Source: Fidelibacterota bacterium
GTDB taxonomy: Bacteria; Marinisomatota; Marinisomatia; Marinisomatales; UBA1611
Reading direction: 5' to 3'
DNA length: 24,780 nucleotides
Assembly: GCA_002722105.1 (NCBI GenBank)
Contig: PBKF01000062.1
Span: forward strand, 1-24,780
In this document: piece after piece, positions 15,596 through 23,444 of the stretch
How the letters are laid out: the number at the start of each line of letters is the position of its first letter
How positions within the stretch are numbered: position 1 is the first letter of the stretch
Position numbers and translations under genes: made by a program
The notes under the pieces: model-generated
Seen by the model: only the letters and a program-made list of their open reading frames with translations
Told to the model about the DNA's origin: nothing
Database searches by the model: none

Positions 15596-18403
15596 ATGAA
15601 AGTAAGTCGTAACGTTTTTACACTAGTGATACCATTTATTCTTGGCACTTTTATTCTAGCTCAAGATGATTTTAGCGATGAAAGTGAAACTTCATCCGTA
15701 GTTGTATCTGGAACTGTAACAGACGATTCGGGATCACCTCTAGCAGGTGCGAATGTAGTCGTAGATGAAACAGATTTAGGTGCAGCCACTGATGAAGAAG
15801 GTAATTTTACCATTGAAGGTGTTGACCTTGGTAGTAGTATTACCGCATCAATGATAGGCTATGAAAACCAAACTTCATATGCGGACACTGAAACAGTCAA
15901 TTTTACTCTGTCTCAAAAATTAATTGAGCTCGATGCTCTGGATGTTATTGCTCCAGTAGCAAAATTTAGAGAAACTCCTGTCGCTTTCTCTGATGTATCT
16001 AAAGAAGAACTAGAACTCAGACTTGCATCTAGGGACTTAAGCATGATCTTTAATGAGGTCCCAGGTGCGTATGCTTCAATGCTTGGTGGCGGCGCTGGTG
16101 ACTCTAGGGTTTCTATTAGAGGCTTTGACCAGAGGAATATGGCTATTATGATTAATGGTGTACCAGTTAATGATATGGAGAATGGATGGGTATATTGGTC
16201 GAATTGGGATGGAATGGCTGATGTGACATCCAACGTCCAAGTTCAAAGAGGTCTGGGTGCATCTAATTTGGCAGTTGCATCAGTGGGTGGAACGATAAAT
16301 GTAAAATCTTCCGCTGCTGATATGGAAAAGGGCTATGGTTTTAAGCAAGAAATTGGTAACGATAGTTTTTTTAAGACAACTTTTAATTATTCAACCGGGT
16401 TAATGGACAATGGTTTTGCTGTGACAGCTCTTCTGCAGAGGAAAACAGGTAATGGCTGGGTAGATGGAACATGGACAGATGCATATTCTTATTTTTTAAC
16501 TGCGAGTAAGACTTTTGGGGATCATTCTTTTGATGCTACAATACTTGGCGCTCCGCAACAACACGGGCAGAGAGATGGTGATAACATCTATGACCAAGAA
16601 GGCTGGGCGAGTTTTGATGGATACGCTACAGAATATGGTGGTGATGATTTTCGTCAGGTAAATACCGGTGGAAGAGGTAGTGGATGGGGTTATGTTAGCT
16701 CTGAAAATGCTGAGACTATAAAAATGGGGACTGATGAGTCATTAGATGGAATATCAGATGCGCTTTTTGGAGGTATTCAGCATACAAAAAAGGTTGGTGA
16801 TAAGTGGATAATTAATAACAGAACAAATTACTACCACAAACCTGTATATAATCTTAATCATTTCTGGAAAATTAACAATCAAATGTCGCTTAGCTCTACT
16901 CTCTATGGTTCAAATGGAAGAGGGGGTGGAACTGGTCCATTAAATAGTCGAGGAGATTTTTTAGGTAATGCAGATTTTGGTACTGATGGTGAGGTGTCCT
17001 ACTTTAAATATATCAACCCTCCTCATGATGAAAATGGTCTGTATGAATGGGATAAGCTGATTGCTTGGAATCGAAGTGACTGGGATGCAGATGGCTCGAA
17101 TGGAGTTGGCGATGCTGATTATATAGCTGGTGAATACCGATCTAAAGCTATTGTTAGGGCCTCTGTAAATCACCATGATTGGTACGGAATCATATCCACT
17201 ATTAAATATGATGAACTTATTCCAAATTTAAATTTAACCACTGGAATAGATGCTAGGTCATATAAAGGAGTGCATTACAGAGAAGTTGTAAACTTGCTCG
17301 GTGGTGATTATTATGTTGATTTTAGTGATGATAATGATGCCTCAAATGCTGACAAGGTAAAGAGAGTTGGTGATAAAGTTGCCTATCATAATATAGGTTA
17401 CAACTCATGGTTTGGTGGTTTTGTGCAAGCTGAATATACTCTTGATGCTCTTACAGCGTTTCTAAGTGCAGCTGGCTCGAATACATCCTATCAGCGTGAA
17501 GATTTCTTCAATTACACGGATGACTCAGGTGAGCAAAAATCAGAAAAAGCTGATTATCCAGGCAGTGCTGTTAAGGTAGGTGCTAATTACAATGTTAATG
17601 ATAATATAAACGTCTTCTTTAATGCTGGTGCTTTATCAATTGCTCCAAATTTTAGAAGTGTTTACCTAAACTACAATAATACTGTCAATCCTGAGGCAAA
17701 AAATGAAGATATAAGCTCAGTAGAACTAGGTCTTGGTTATGTCAACCCAAGTCTTAGCTTATTTGGGCAAAATATGGCATATAAATTGAATGTAAATTTC
17801 TATAATACATATTGGCAGAATAAGCAGCTGGTTAAAACCGCCAATGATCTCATATACAACATAGAGGGTATAAATGCAATCCACAGTGGTATAGAGGTTG
17901 AAAGTCGTTTAGGCCTAATGGATGGAGATTTAGATGTCTATGGCATATTGGCTCTTGGAAATTGGGAATGGGAAAATGATGTAATTGCATCAGTAACCTC
18001 TGATTATGATAGATCAGGTCCTGCATATGATGTTGAAATCTATGCTGGTGGTTTACCTGTTGGAGATGCACCGCAGACACAGGTAGTTCTTGGTGCGAGA
18101 TACCTAGCACCGTTCGGATTAGTTGTTAACCCTGTTTTTAAACTTTTTGATAAGCACTACGCAGACTATGACCCTGCGGACATGGATGAGCCTTTAAATA
18201 ATCATTTCCAAATAGAGGCATATAATACCATAGACTTACACCTAAGCTATAATACTGGTGATATGTTACCAGTTCCTCTTACAATAGGTTTTCATATGAT
18301 GAATCTTACAGATACAGAATATTTTGCTGATTATAGACAAGGTTCTGGTGGATTTTATGGGGCAGGAACGACTTACAATCTGAGTCTTGGTGTTAGTTTC
18401 TAG
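15596..18403 (+). CDS. TonB-dependent outer-membrane receptor with carboxypeptidase-regulatory-like N-domain
   Basis: This 935-residue outer-membrane transporter is predicted to take up a ligand using TonB/ExbBD energy. The signal peptide ends at about residue 22 (ILAQ). A carboxypeptidase D regulatory-like beta-sandwich follows at about 34-108 (VSGTVTDDSGSPLAGANV, TDEEGNFTIEGV). The plug domain covers about 120-240 (SRVSIRGFDQRNMAIMINGV, VQVQRGLGASNLAVASVGG). A 22-strand type barrel follows and ends in LSLGVSF, with the terminal Phe used for barrel assembly. No SusD-like lipoprotein gene follows, so this is not a classic SusC/SusD glycan system. The substrate cannot be read from the sequence. 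An intrinsic terminator lies 28 bases after the stop, so it is a single-gene unit. Confidence 0.94.
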   Translation: MKVSRNVFTLVIPFILGTFILAQDDFSDESETSSVVVSGTVTDDSGSPLAGANVVVDETDLGAATDEEGNFTIEGVDLGSSITASMIGYENQTSYADTETVNFTLSQKLIELDALDVIAPVAKFRETPVAFSDVSKEELELRLASRDLSMIFNEVPGAYASMLGGGAGDSRVSIRGFDQRNMAIMINGVPVNDMENGWVYWSNWDGMADVTSNVQVQRGLGASNLAVASVGGTINVKSSAADMEKGYGFKQEIGNDSFFKTTFNYSTGLMDNGFAVTALLQRKTGNGWVDGTWTDAYSYFLTASKTFGDHSFDATILGAPQQHGQRDGDNIYDQEGWASFDGYATEYGGDDFRQVNTGGRGSGWGYVSSENAETIKMGTDESLDGISDALFGGIQHTKKVGDKWIINNRTNYYHKPVYNLNHFWKINNQMSLSSTLYGSNGRGGGTGPLNSRGDFLGNADFGTDGEVSYFKYINPPHDENGLYEWDKLIAWNRSDWDADGSNGVGDADYIAGEYRSKAIVRASVNHHDWYGIISTIKYDELIPNLNLTTGIDARSYKGVHYREVVNLLGGDYYVDFSDDNDASNADKVKRVGDKVAYHNIGYNSWFGGFVQAEYTLDALTAFLSAAGSNTSYQREDFFNYTDDSGEQKSEKADYPGSAVKVGANYNVNDNINVFFNAGALSIAPNFRSVYLNYNNTVNPEAKNEDISSVELGLGYVNPSLSLFGQNMAYKLNVNFYNTYWQNKQLVKTANDLIYNIEGINAIHSGIEVESRLGLMDGDLDVYGILALGNWEWENDVIASVTSDYDRSGPAYDVEIYAGGLPVGDAPQTQVVLGARYLAPFGLVVNPVFKLFDKHYADYDPADMDEPLNNHFQIEAYNTIDLHLSYNTGDMLPVPLTIGFHMMNLTDTEYFADYRQGSGGFYGAGTTYNLSLGVSF

Positions 18404-18431
18404 AATAGAAAATAGAAACAAATAGAAATAC

Positions 18432-18464
18432 AAAAAACTCGATATGAAAAATATCGAGTTTTTT
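18432..18464 (+). terminator. Rho-independent terminator of the TonB-dependent receptor gene
   Basis: AAAAAACTCGATAT (18432-18445) pairs perfectly with ATATCGAGTTTTTT (18451-18464) around a 5-base GAAAA loop, giving a 14-pair stem whose 3' side ends in six T, followed by GTTT. It starts 28 bases after the receptor stop. The flanking A and T runs would let it work in either orientation, but only the plus strand has a gene that needs it. Confidence 0.88.
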
Positions 18465-18730
18465 GTTTATAAATAGTTGCTCAATGTAATATTATCAATT
18501 ATCGAAAATAATATTGGTATAAATTATAATTTCAATTAGAAATAATAAATAGCAGTTTAAAAGTTGCGATAACTTTGGCCTCTACGGATACAGAATTATT
18601 TATATTATTATTTGTTATAGTAGGAAATTAATTTCTATAACATACTATATAATTTTTAATCAATAATTATTAATTCCTTTTAGTACTTCTAATACGAATT
18701 GAATATAATTTTAGATTTTTGATGAGATAA
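18465..18730. other. Non-coding AT-rich spacer before the glycan cluster
   Basis: With the terminator this makes a 327-base gap without genes. I see no RNA gene or strong promoter. An imperfect inverted repeat GTTATAG...CTATAAC (18614-18641) encloses the palindrome GAAATTAATTTC. The promoter for the downstream cluster must lie here, but I cannot assign it. GATGAGATAA just before the ATG at 18731 is a weak ribosome binding site. Confidence 0.4.
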
Positions 18731-20359
18731 ATGAAAAAAATGAACATATACTGGGTTGTGGTTGATTGCGTCAGAAATTATCGAACTGGTAAAGATGACA
18801 GAGATAAGCTTGATATAATGTATGAGCTTGAAAAAGACTACGTCTCATTTCAGAAAATGATAGTTTCAGCTCCTAGTTCTGTTATGTCGATTAGTACTTC
18901 TTTAAGTAGCATTCCATCATATTACATTGCAGGTAATTACATTGACTTTAGATTTGACAATAATTTATTTTGGTCTTTAAGTAAGATTTTAGAAAATAAA
19001 GGGTACAATAATCATGCTATCTTAAATGCAAGAGCATCTAGAGAAAAGTTAGTTGATCTTGTAACTTTAGTAGATAGAAAATTTTGGGATCCACATCTTA
19101 AGCATTCCACAGTTTGCTGGAAAAATAGTGAGGTAACCAGTGTTTTCAATAACTTGTTTAAATCTAAACCTGAGGAACCTAATTTCTACCTTTTATGGTA
19201 CAATGCTAGAAGAGATCCAAATATTTCAAATGAAGTTTCAAATCTTCATAAGAAACTAAAAACAGAAGGACATCTAGAAAACAGTATCTTTATTCTAACT
19301 TCTGACCATGGTTATCCAGATCCAAAAAGAGGGTTAATCTCTGATGGAGTTGACTTAAAACAGGTTGGTTTACCTCATGATATAATTTTAACTGATGATA
19401 ACATAAACGTTCCATTCATTATAAGCTACCCTGGATCGCCAAAAGCGAAAATTAATTGTCAAACTAGTTGTGAAGATATAATGCCAACAATCTTAGATAT
19501 TTTAGGAATTGATAAGCCGAAACCAAAATCAGTAGACTTTTTTGGTAAATCTTTGATTCCTCTAATTAATGGTCAAGATGATGATTTTTGGAAGACCCGT
19601 ATAATAAGAAGCGATGCTAGATTTTCAATGCAGGCTGAAAGAATTACGTCCTTAAGAAAACATGATTTTAAATATATTATTCAACATGAGAATAAACATG
19701 AGGAATTATATAATTTTGATAGTGACCCTTATGAAGAAGTAAACTTGGCTAACTTAAAAGAATATGAGAATCAATTAATTAGCTTTAGAAAAATTTTCTC
19801 TGCTATGGAATCTAAATCTATTATTTTTTTAAAAAATAAACTTATTAATAAATTAAAAACAAAGAGTAATCTTTCTGATATAATTTCTGAAGACTGTTAT
19901 GTAATTAATTTTGGTGAATCATATTTTTATGAAATAGTTTTAGAGGCTTTATATGAAATTTATCCAAAAATTAATATGATATTTATAGGTTCTGGTTATG
20001 AGCAATTTAATTCAAAATTAAAAAAGAAAAAATTTAAGGTGATTAATTTTAAAAATATTTACACTACTACATTTATAAAATTTCCTGTGCGTATTGAGAT
20101 TTTAGATGACCCATTATCAAAAGTTTTCACTTCACATTTTTCTAATTGTCAAAAAATTAAATCAAACCAAAGTTATAGAATCAATCCCGCGCCTGAAATT
20201 TCTAATGTATCAAACAGTTTTTTTAATTCTCCTAAAGTTGCACATTATAAAAGAGTGTTGAATAGATTGATTATGAAAAAAGACGTATATCTTACAGAAC
20301 CAACCTATTTATATATTGAATTAAAAAGATTATTTAGAATTCTTCTCTCTAAAAAATAA
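18731..20359 (+). CDS. Sulfatase/alkaline-phosphatase-superfamily protein with an unassigned C-terminal domain
   Basis: Residues 1 to about 360 have the sulfatase fold: metal ligand D12 (WVVVDCVRNYR), a serine-rich nucleophile region (residues 46-60, SAPSSVMSISTSLSS), D192-H193 in LTSDHGYPDP, NVPFIISYPGSP near 226, EDIMPTILDILGI near 248, and the C-terminal ELYNFDSDPYEEVNL. The formylglycine motif (C/S)xPxR of true sulfatases reads SAPSS: there is no Cys, and the Arg is replaced by Ser. An unmodified Ser or Thr nucleophile, as in phosphotransferases of this fold, is therefore more likely than sulfate-ester hydrolysis. The region between nucleophile and DHG is compact. About 180 residues at the C-terminus (365-542) match nothing I know; NFGESYFYEIVLEALYEI to FIGSGYEQF looks Rossmann-like. 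There are no membrane segments or signal peptide, so it is probably cytoplasmic. It is first in the glycan cluster, 34 bases before asnB. Confidence 0.78.
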   Translation: MKKMNIYWVVVDCVRNYRTGKDDRDKLDIMYELEKDYVSFQKMIVSAPSSVMSISTSLSSIPSYYIAGNYIDFRFDNNLFWSLSKILENKGYNNHAILNARASREKLVDLVTLVDRKFWDPHLKHSTVCWKNSEVTSVFNNLFKSKPEEPNFYLLWYNARRDPNISNEVSNLHKKLKTEGHLENSIFILTSDHGYPDPKRGLISDGVDLKQVGLPHDIILTDDNINVPFIISYPGSPKAKINCQTSCEDIMPTILDILGIDKPKPKSVDFFGKSLIPLINGQDDDFWKTRIIRSDARFSMQAERITSLRKHDFKYIIQHENKHEELYNFDSDPYEEVNLANLKEYENQLISFRKIFSAMESKSIIFLKNKLINKLKTKSNLSDIISEDCYVINFGESYFYEIVLEALYEIYPKINMIFIGSGYEQFNSKLKKKKFKVINFKNIYTTTFIKFPVRIEILDDPLSKVFTSHFSNCQKIKSNQSYRINPAPEISNVSNSFFNSPKVAHYKRVLNRLIMKKDVYLTEPTYLYIELKRLFRILLSKK

Positions 20360-20393
20360 TTTATAGTGCTTTTAGGGAAAATATAAGATTATC

Positions 20394-21926
20394 ATGTGTG
20401 GTATTTTAGCATCTTTTAATAATAATCATAATAAGGCTGACTATATAAAGTCTTTAGGTTTAATGGTTCACCGTGGTCCAGATAATACTGGAAGCTATTT
20501 TAACGAAGAAACTAATACTTTTTTAGGACAAAATAGATTAGCTATCATTGATCTTGATCCCAGGTCAAATCAGCCATTTAAGCTGGGAAATTATTTGATG
20601 GTATATAATGGTGAAATTTATAATTACAAAGAACTTATTATTGAACATAAGCTAGATGTAAAAACCAAGTCCGATACTGAAGTATTATTGTCTATGTATG
20701 ATAAATATGGACCAAAATGTTTGGATTATTTCAATGGGATGTTTGCATTTGTGATATATGATTTAAAAAATAAAAATTTTTTTGTTGCCAGAGATCGTTT
20801 GGGTATTAAACCATTATATTATAGAAACATTGGTAATAAATGGATTTTCTCTAGTGAAATTTCTTCCCTTCTCAGTTTAGAAGATTCAGAATTTGATAAT
20901 TTTGGTTTGAGGCAATATAAAAAATTGAGAATGACTATAAAAGGTTATACGGTTTTTAAAGATATTAAAATATTTCCGCCTGGATATTTTTTACATAATT
21001 ATCAATTTAAACAATATTGGAATTTTAAAATAATTCAAAAAGATAAGCCTGATGAAGAAAATTTAAGGTGGTTGATTGAGGACTCTGTACGTTTAAGGAA
21101 AAGGTCGGATGTACCTGTTGGAGCTTATTTAAGTGGTGGATTAGACAGTACTATTTTAACTGCATTATTAAGACCTGATGATTCTTGGACTGTCGGGTTT
21201 AAAGAACTAAATGAATTTGAGTGGAGCAATATTGCCAATGAGAATATAAGATCAAATCATCATCAGATAGTCGTCGGTAAAAAGGAATATCTAGATACCG
21301 CAAAATGGATGATTAGAAAAAGAAGAGAGCCATTATCTGTTCCAAATGAAGTTTTGATTTACTTGATGACAAAGCAAGTTAAAATTAAAAATACAGTAGT
21401 TTTATCTGGAGAGGGCGCAGATGAATTGTTTTGGGGATATGATAGAATTTTTAAATGGGCTAACTCAGCAAAAGTTTTAAATCTCAGTGATTTTGATAAA
21501 TATTATTGTTATGGTAGTGATATTGATAATGAAATAATTGATTTTGCTTTAGAGGGTATTGATGGAGATAGTGTGCTAGATAAGATTGCTTATTATTTCC
21601 AGATACATCATTTACAGGGCTTGTTAAGAAGATTAGATAATTCTACTATGCTGTGTAGTGTGGAGGCTAGAGTTCCATTTGTTGATCATAGACTAGTAGA
21701 GTTGCTAGCTGGAACGCCTTTTAAATGGAAAATGGGAGATAGTTTTAAAGAACCTTTAAAAAGTATTTTTGCTGATTTACTTCCATCTGAAATTATTAAT
21801 AGGAAAAAAGTTGGATTTCCAGTGCCGCTTGATTCAGTTTTTCCAGATACACCAGAAAAAGAAACAGCAATGGATTCATGGTTGATGTTTAATATAAATA
21901 ATTTTAAGGAAAAGTTTCTTGACTAG
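20394..21926 (+). CDS. asnB: Glutamine-dependent asparagine synthase-like amidotransferase
   Basis: This class II amidotransferase uses glutamine ammonia and ATP to amidate a carboxylate. The N-terminal glutaminase starts with the required C2 after the initiator Met (MCGILASF) and carries HRGPDN near 26, NGEIYNY near 72 and SDTEVLL near 93. The synthetase domain has the PP-loop SGGLDST at 247-253 and SGEGADELFWGYDR near 340. At 510 residues it is shorter than E. coli AsnB (about 554). It lies inside a surface-glycan type cluster and overlaps the cytidylyltransferase by 8 bases. Homologues in such loci are thought to amidate uronic acids or other sugar acids, so free asparagine may not be the product here. 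The domain call is firm; the substrate is inferred from context. Confidence 0.9.
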   Translation: MCGILASFNNNHNKADYIKSLGLMVHRGPDNTGSYFNEETNTFLGQNRLAIIDLDPRSNQPFKLGNYLMVYNGEIYNYKELIIEHKLDVKTKSDTEVLLSMYDKYGPKCLDYFNGMFAFVIYDLKNKNFFVARDRLGIKPLYYRNIGNKWIFSSEISSLLSLEDSEFDNFGLRQYKKLRMTIKGYTVFKDIKIFPPGYFLHNYQFKQYWNFKIIQKDKPDEENLRWLIEDSVRLRKRSDVPVGAYLSGGLDSTILTALLRPDDSWTVGFKELNEFEWSNIANENIRSNHHQIVVGKKEYLDTAKWMIRKRREPLSVPNEVLIYLMTKQVKIKNTVVLSGEGADELFWGYDRIFKWANSAKVLNLSDFDKYYCYGSDIDNEIIDFALEGIDGDSVLDKIAYYFQIHHLQGLLRRLDNSTMLCSVEARVPFVDHRLVELLAGTPFKWKMGDSFKEPLKSIFADLLPSEIINRKKVGFPVPLDSVFPDTPEKETAMDSWLMFNINNFKEKFLD

Positions 21927-22392
21927 AGATAATAACAAGAGAGAAAAGTATAAATTAGGTTATACAACTGGAGTATTTGATTTATTTCATATAGGGCATC
22001 TTAAACTTTTAAAAAGAGCAAAAAATAAATGTGAAAAACTTATAGTTGGCGTCACTATTGATGAATTAGTTTCTTATAAACATAAAGAACCTGTTATATC
22101 TTTTGCGGATAGGGCAGAGATTGTAAAGAGTATAGAGTATGTCGACAATGTAGTACCTCAAGTATCAATGGATAAAATGGCTGCTTGGGAAAAATTGGGA
22201 TTTGATGTAATGTTTGTCGGAGATGATTGGAAAGGAACAGCTAAATGGAAAATAATTGAAAAGGATTTTAAAATTATTGGAGTAGATATTGTATATTTTC
22301 CTTATACAGAGGGTACGTCTTCAACACTCATAAATAATATTTTAATTAACCGCAGAAATAGAAAATCTAATGAGAAGGAAAATAATGACTAA
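21919..22392 (+). CDS. Glycerol-3-phosphate cytidylyltransferase-like nucleotidyltransferase (TagD family)
   Basis: The 157-residue protein belongs to the HxGH cytidylyltransferase group. It has GYTTGVFDLFHIGHLKLL at 14-31 with HIGH at 24-27, VGVTIDELV near 48, DVMFVGDDWKGT near 95, and the C-terminal YTEGTSSTLI, a variant of the RTEGxSTT motif. TagD makes CDP-glycerol from CTP and glycerol 3-phosphate for teichoic acids and capsules; Bacillus TagD has about 130 residues, so there are about 15 extra at each end. The only reasonable start is TTG at 21919: no ATG precedes the nucleotide-binding segment, and AAGGA lies 8 bases upstream inside asnB. It overlaps both neighbours by 8 bases. Phosphoethanolamine or another polyol phosphate are alternative substrates. 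Confidence 0.85.
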   Translation: MTRDNNKREKYKLGYTTGVFDLFHIGHLKLLKRAKNKCEKLIVGVTIDELVSYKHKEPVISFADRAEIVKSIEYVDNVVPQVSMDKMAAWEKLGFDVMFVGDDWKGTAKWKIIEKDFKIIGVDIVYFPYTEGTSSTLINNILINRRNRKSNEKENND

Positions 22393-23254
22393 ACTCGATG
22401 AAGTAAAAGATTACTGGAAGGGTAAAAATGTACCCCAGCAATGGTATTCAAAAAAGACGCCTCTTACATTAGCTTGGTTCAATGAAATTTCAATGAAACG
22501 ATATAAGGTTTATTATGAGTATTTAGCTGATCTTATGGAATTTGAATTCCATAGTGGAGAGAAAGTTCTAGAAATAGGTTGTGGTCTAGGAACTGACCTG
22601 GTTGAATATGCAAAAAATGGTTCTATCGTAACTGGTGTAGATTTAAATGAGGATCAAATAAATTTTACTAAATTAAACCTAGAGTTAAGAAACCTACCAT
22701 ATTCTGAATTAAAAGTAGCAAATGCGGAAAAATTACCTTTTGATAATAATAAATTTGATTTGGTAGTGTCTTTTGGTGTTTTACATCATACTCCAAATAC
22801 CGAAAAAGCTATTGAAGAGGTGTATCGAGTTTTAAAAGATGATGGCACTGCAATTATAATGCTTTATGCAAGAGGCTGGAAACATTATATCAAGCGATGT
22901 TTGATAAGTGGAATTTTATTAGGGAAATTTTTTAGATATGGTTTTAGCTGGCAAAAAGTTTATAATGATGCATCTGAGGTACATGGAAATTCTCCTAAAA
23001 CAGGAGTCTATACGAAAAGACAAGTAAAAAAATTATTTAAAGATTTTAAAAATCTAGAGCTGAGTAAAAAAAGGATGGGAGAATTTTTTGAATATAAACC
23101 ATATAATACTTATAAATTTCCTAAGTTTGTAATAAATCTATTTAAATTTTTTAATTTTGAAAGTCTATTGGGTGAAAATTGGTTAATAAGAGCTCAGAAA
23201 AAGCCATTCCCCAAAGAAGCATCACTTTTTGAGGTAATTTTTAAGCATTACTAA
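22385..23254 (+). CDS. Class I SAM-dependent methyltransferase (UbiE/type 11-like)
   Basis: The SAM-binding motif I is VLEIGCGLGTDLVEYAKNGS at about 60-79, with GVDLNEDQI as motif II. NAEKLPFDNNKFDLVVSFGV and LHHTPNTEKAIEEVYRVLKDDG follow, as in Methyltransf_11 enzymes. The N-terminus DEVKDYWKGKNVPQQWYSKKT is shared by methyltransferases found in polysaccharide loci. The C-terminal third is basic and aromatic and may contact substrate or membrane. I prefer the ATG at 22385 (289 residues) because GAAGGAAAAT sits directly before it; an ATG at 22370 would add five residues. The start overlaps the preceding stop by 8 bases. It probably methylates a sugar or another moiety of the cluster's product; the acceptor is unknown. 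Confidence 0.88.
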   Translation: MTKLDEVKDYWKGKNVPQQWYSKKTPLTLAWFNEISMKRYKVYYEYLADLMEFEFHSGEKVLEIGCGLGTDLVEYAKNGSIVTGVDLNEDQINFTKLNLELRNLPYSELKVANAEKLPFDNNKFDLVVSFGVLHHTPNTEKAIEEVYRVLKDDGTAIIMLYARGWKHYIKRCLISGILLGKFFRYGFSWQKVYNDASEVHGNSPKTGVYTKRQVKKLFKDFKNLELSKKRMGEFFEYKPYNTYKFPKFVINLFKFFNFESLLGENWLIRAQKKPFPKEASLFEVIFKHY

Positions 23255-23444
23255 TATAAACTAACTCTTTATAATAACATTCACTAATTCCATTTTAAAT
23301 TTTAATAAAATTGATTTATTTCTTACTAGAAATGACCAAATTTATAGAGATATTCATCTTTATAAATATTTTCTAGAAAAAGTAAACTATCTTAGAGAAA
23401 AATCTAACGTATCTCTATCAAAAAAAAATTTAATTTGTGAGCAA

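Noticed and set aside
17850..18110. Minus-strand frame rich in His and Gln inside the TonB receptor gene
   Set aside because: Its odd composition comes from reading the barrel codons in antisense; the receptor frame is clearly the coding one.
15596..18403. SusC/SusD-type glycan uptake locus
   Set aside because: The receptor is followed by a terminator and no SusD-like lipoprotein gene; the nearest downstream gene encodes a cytoplasmic-looking sulfatase-fold protein.
18614..18641. Inverted repeat GTTATAG...CTATAAC before the glycan cluster as a riboswitch or terminator
   Set aside because: The stem is short and A/T-only, with an interrupted arm and no T tract; chance is a sufficient explanation.
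18731..20359. Classical exported sulfatase for sulfated polysaccharide breakdown
   Set aside because: There is no signal peptide and no formylglycine Cys/Ser-x-Pro-x-Arg motif.
23332..23376. ATG-initiated short frame upstream of the dehydrogenase
   Set aside because: It ends after 14 codons in a stop, has no ribosome site, and lies in a frame different from the protein-like extension.
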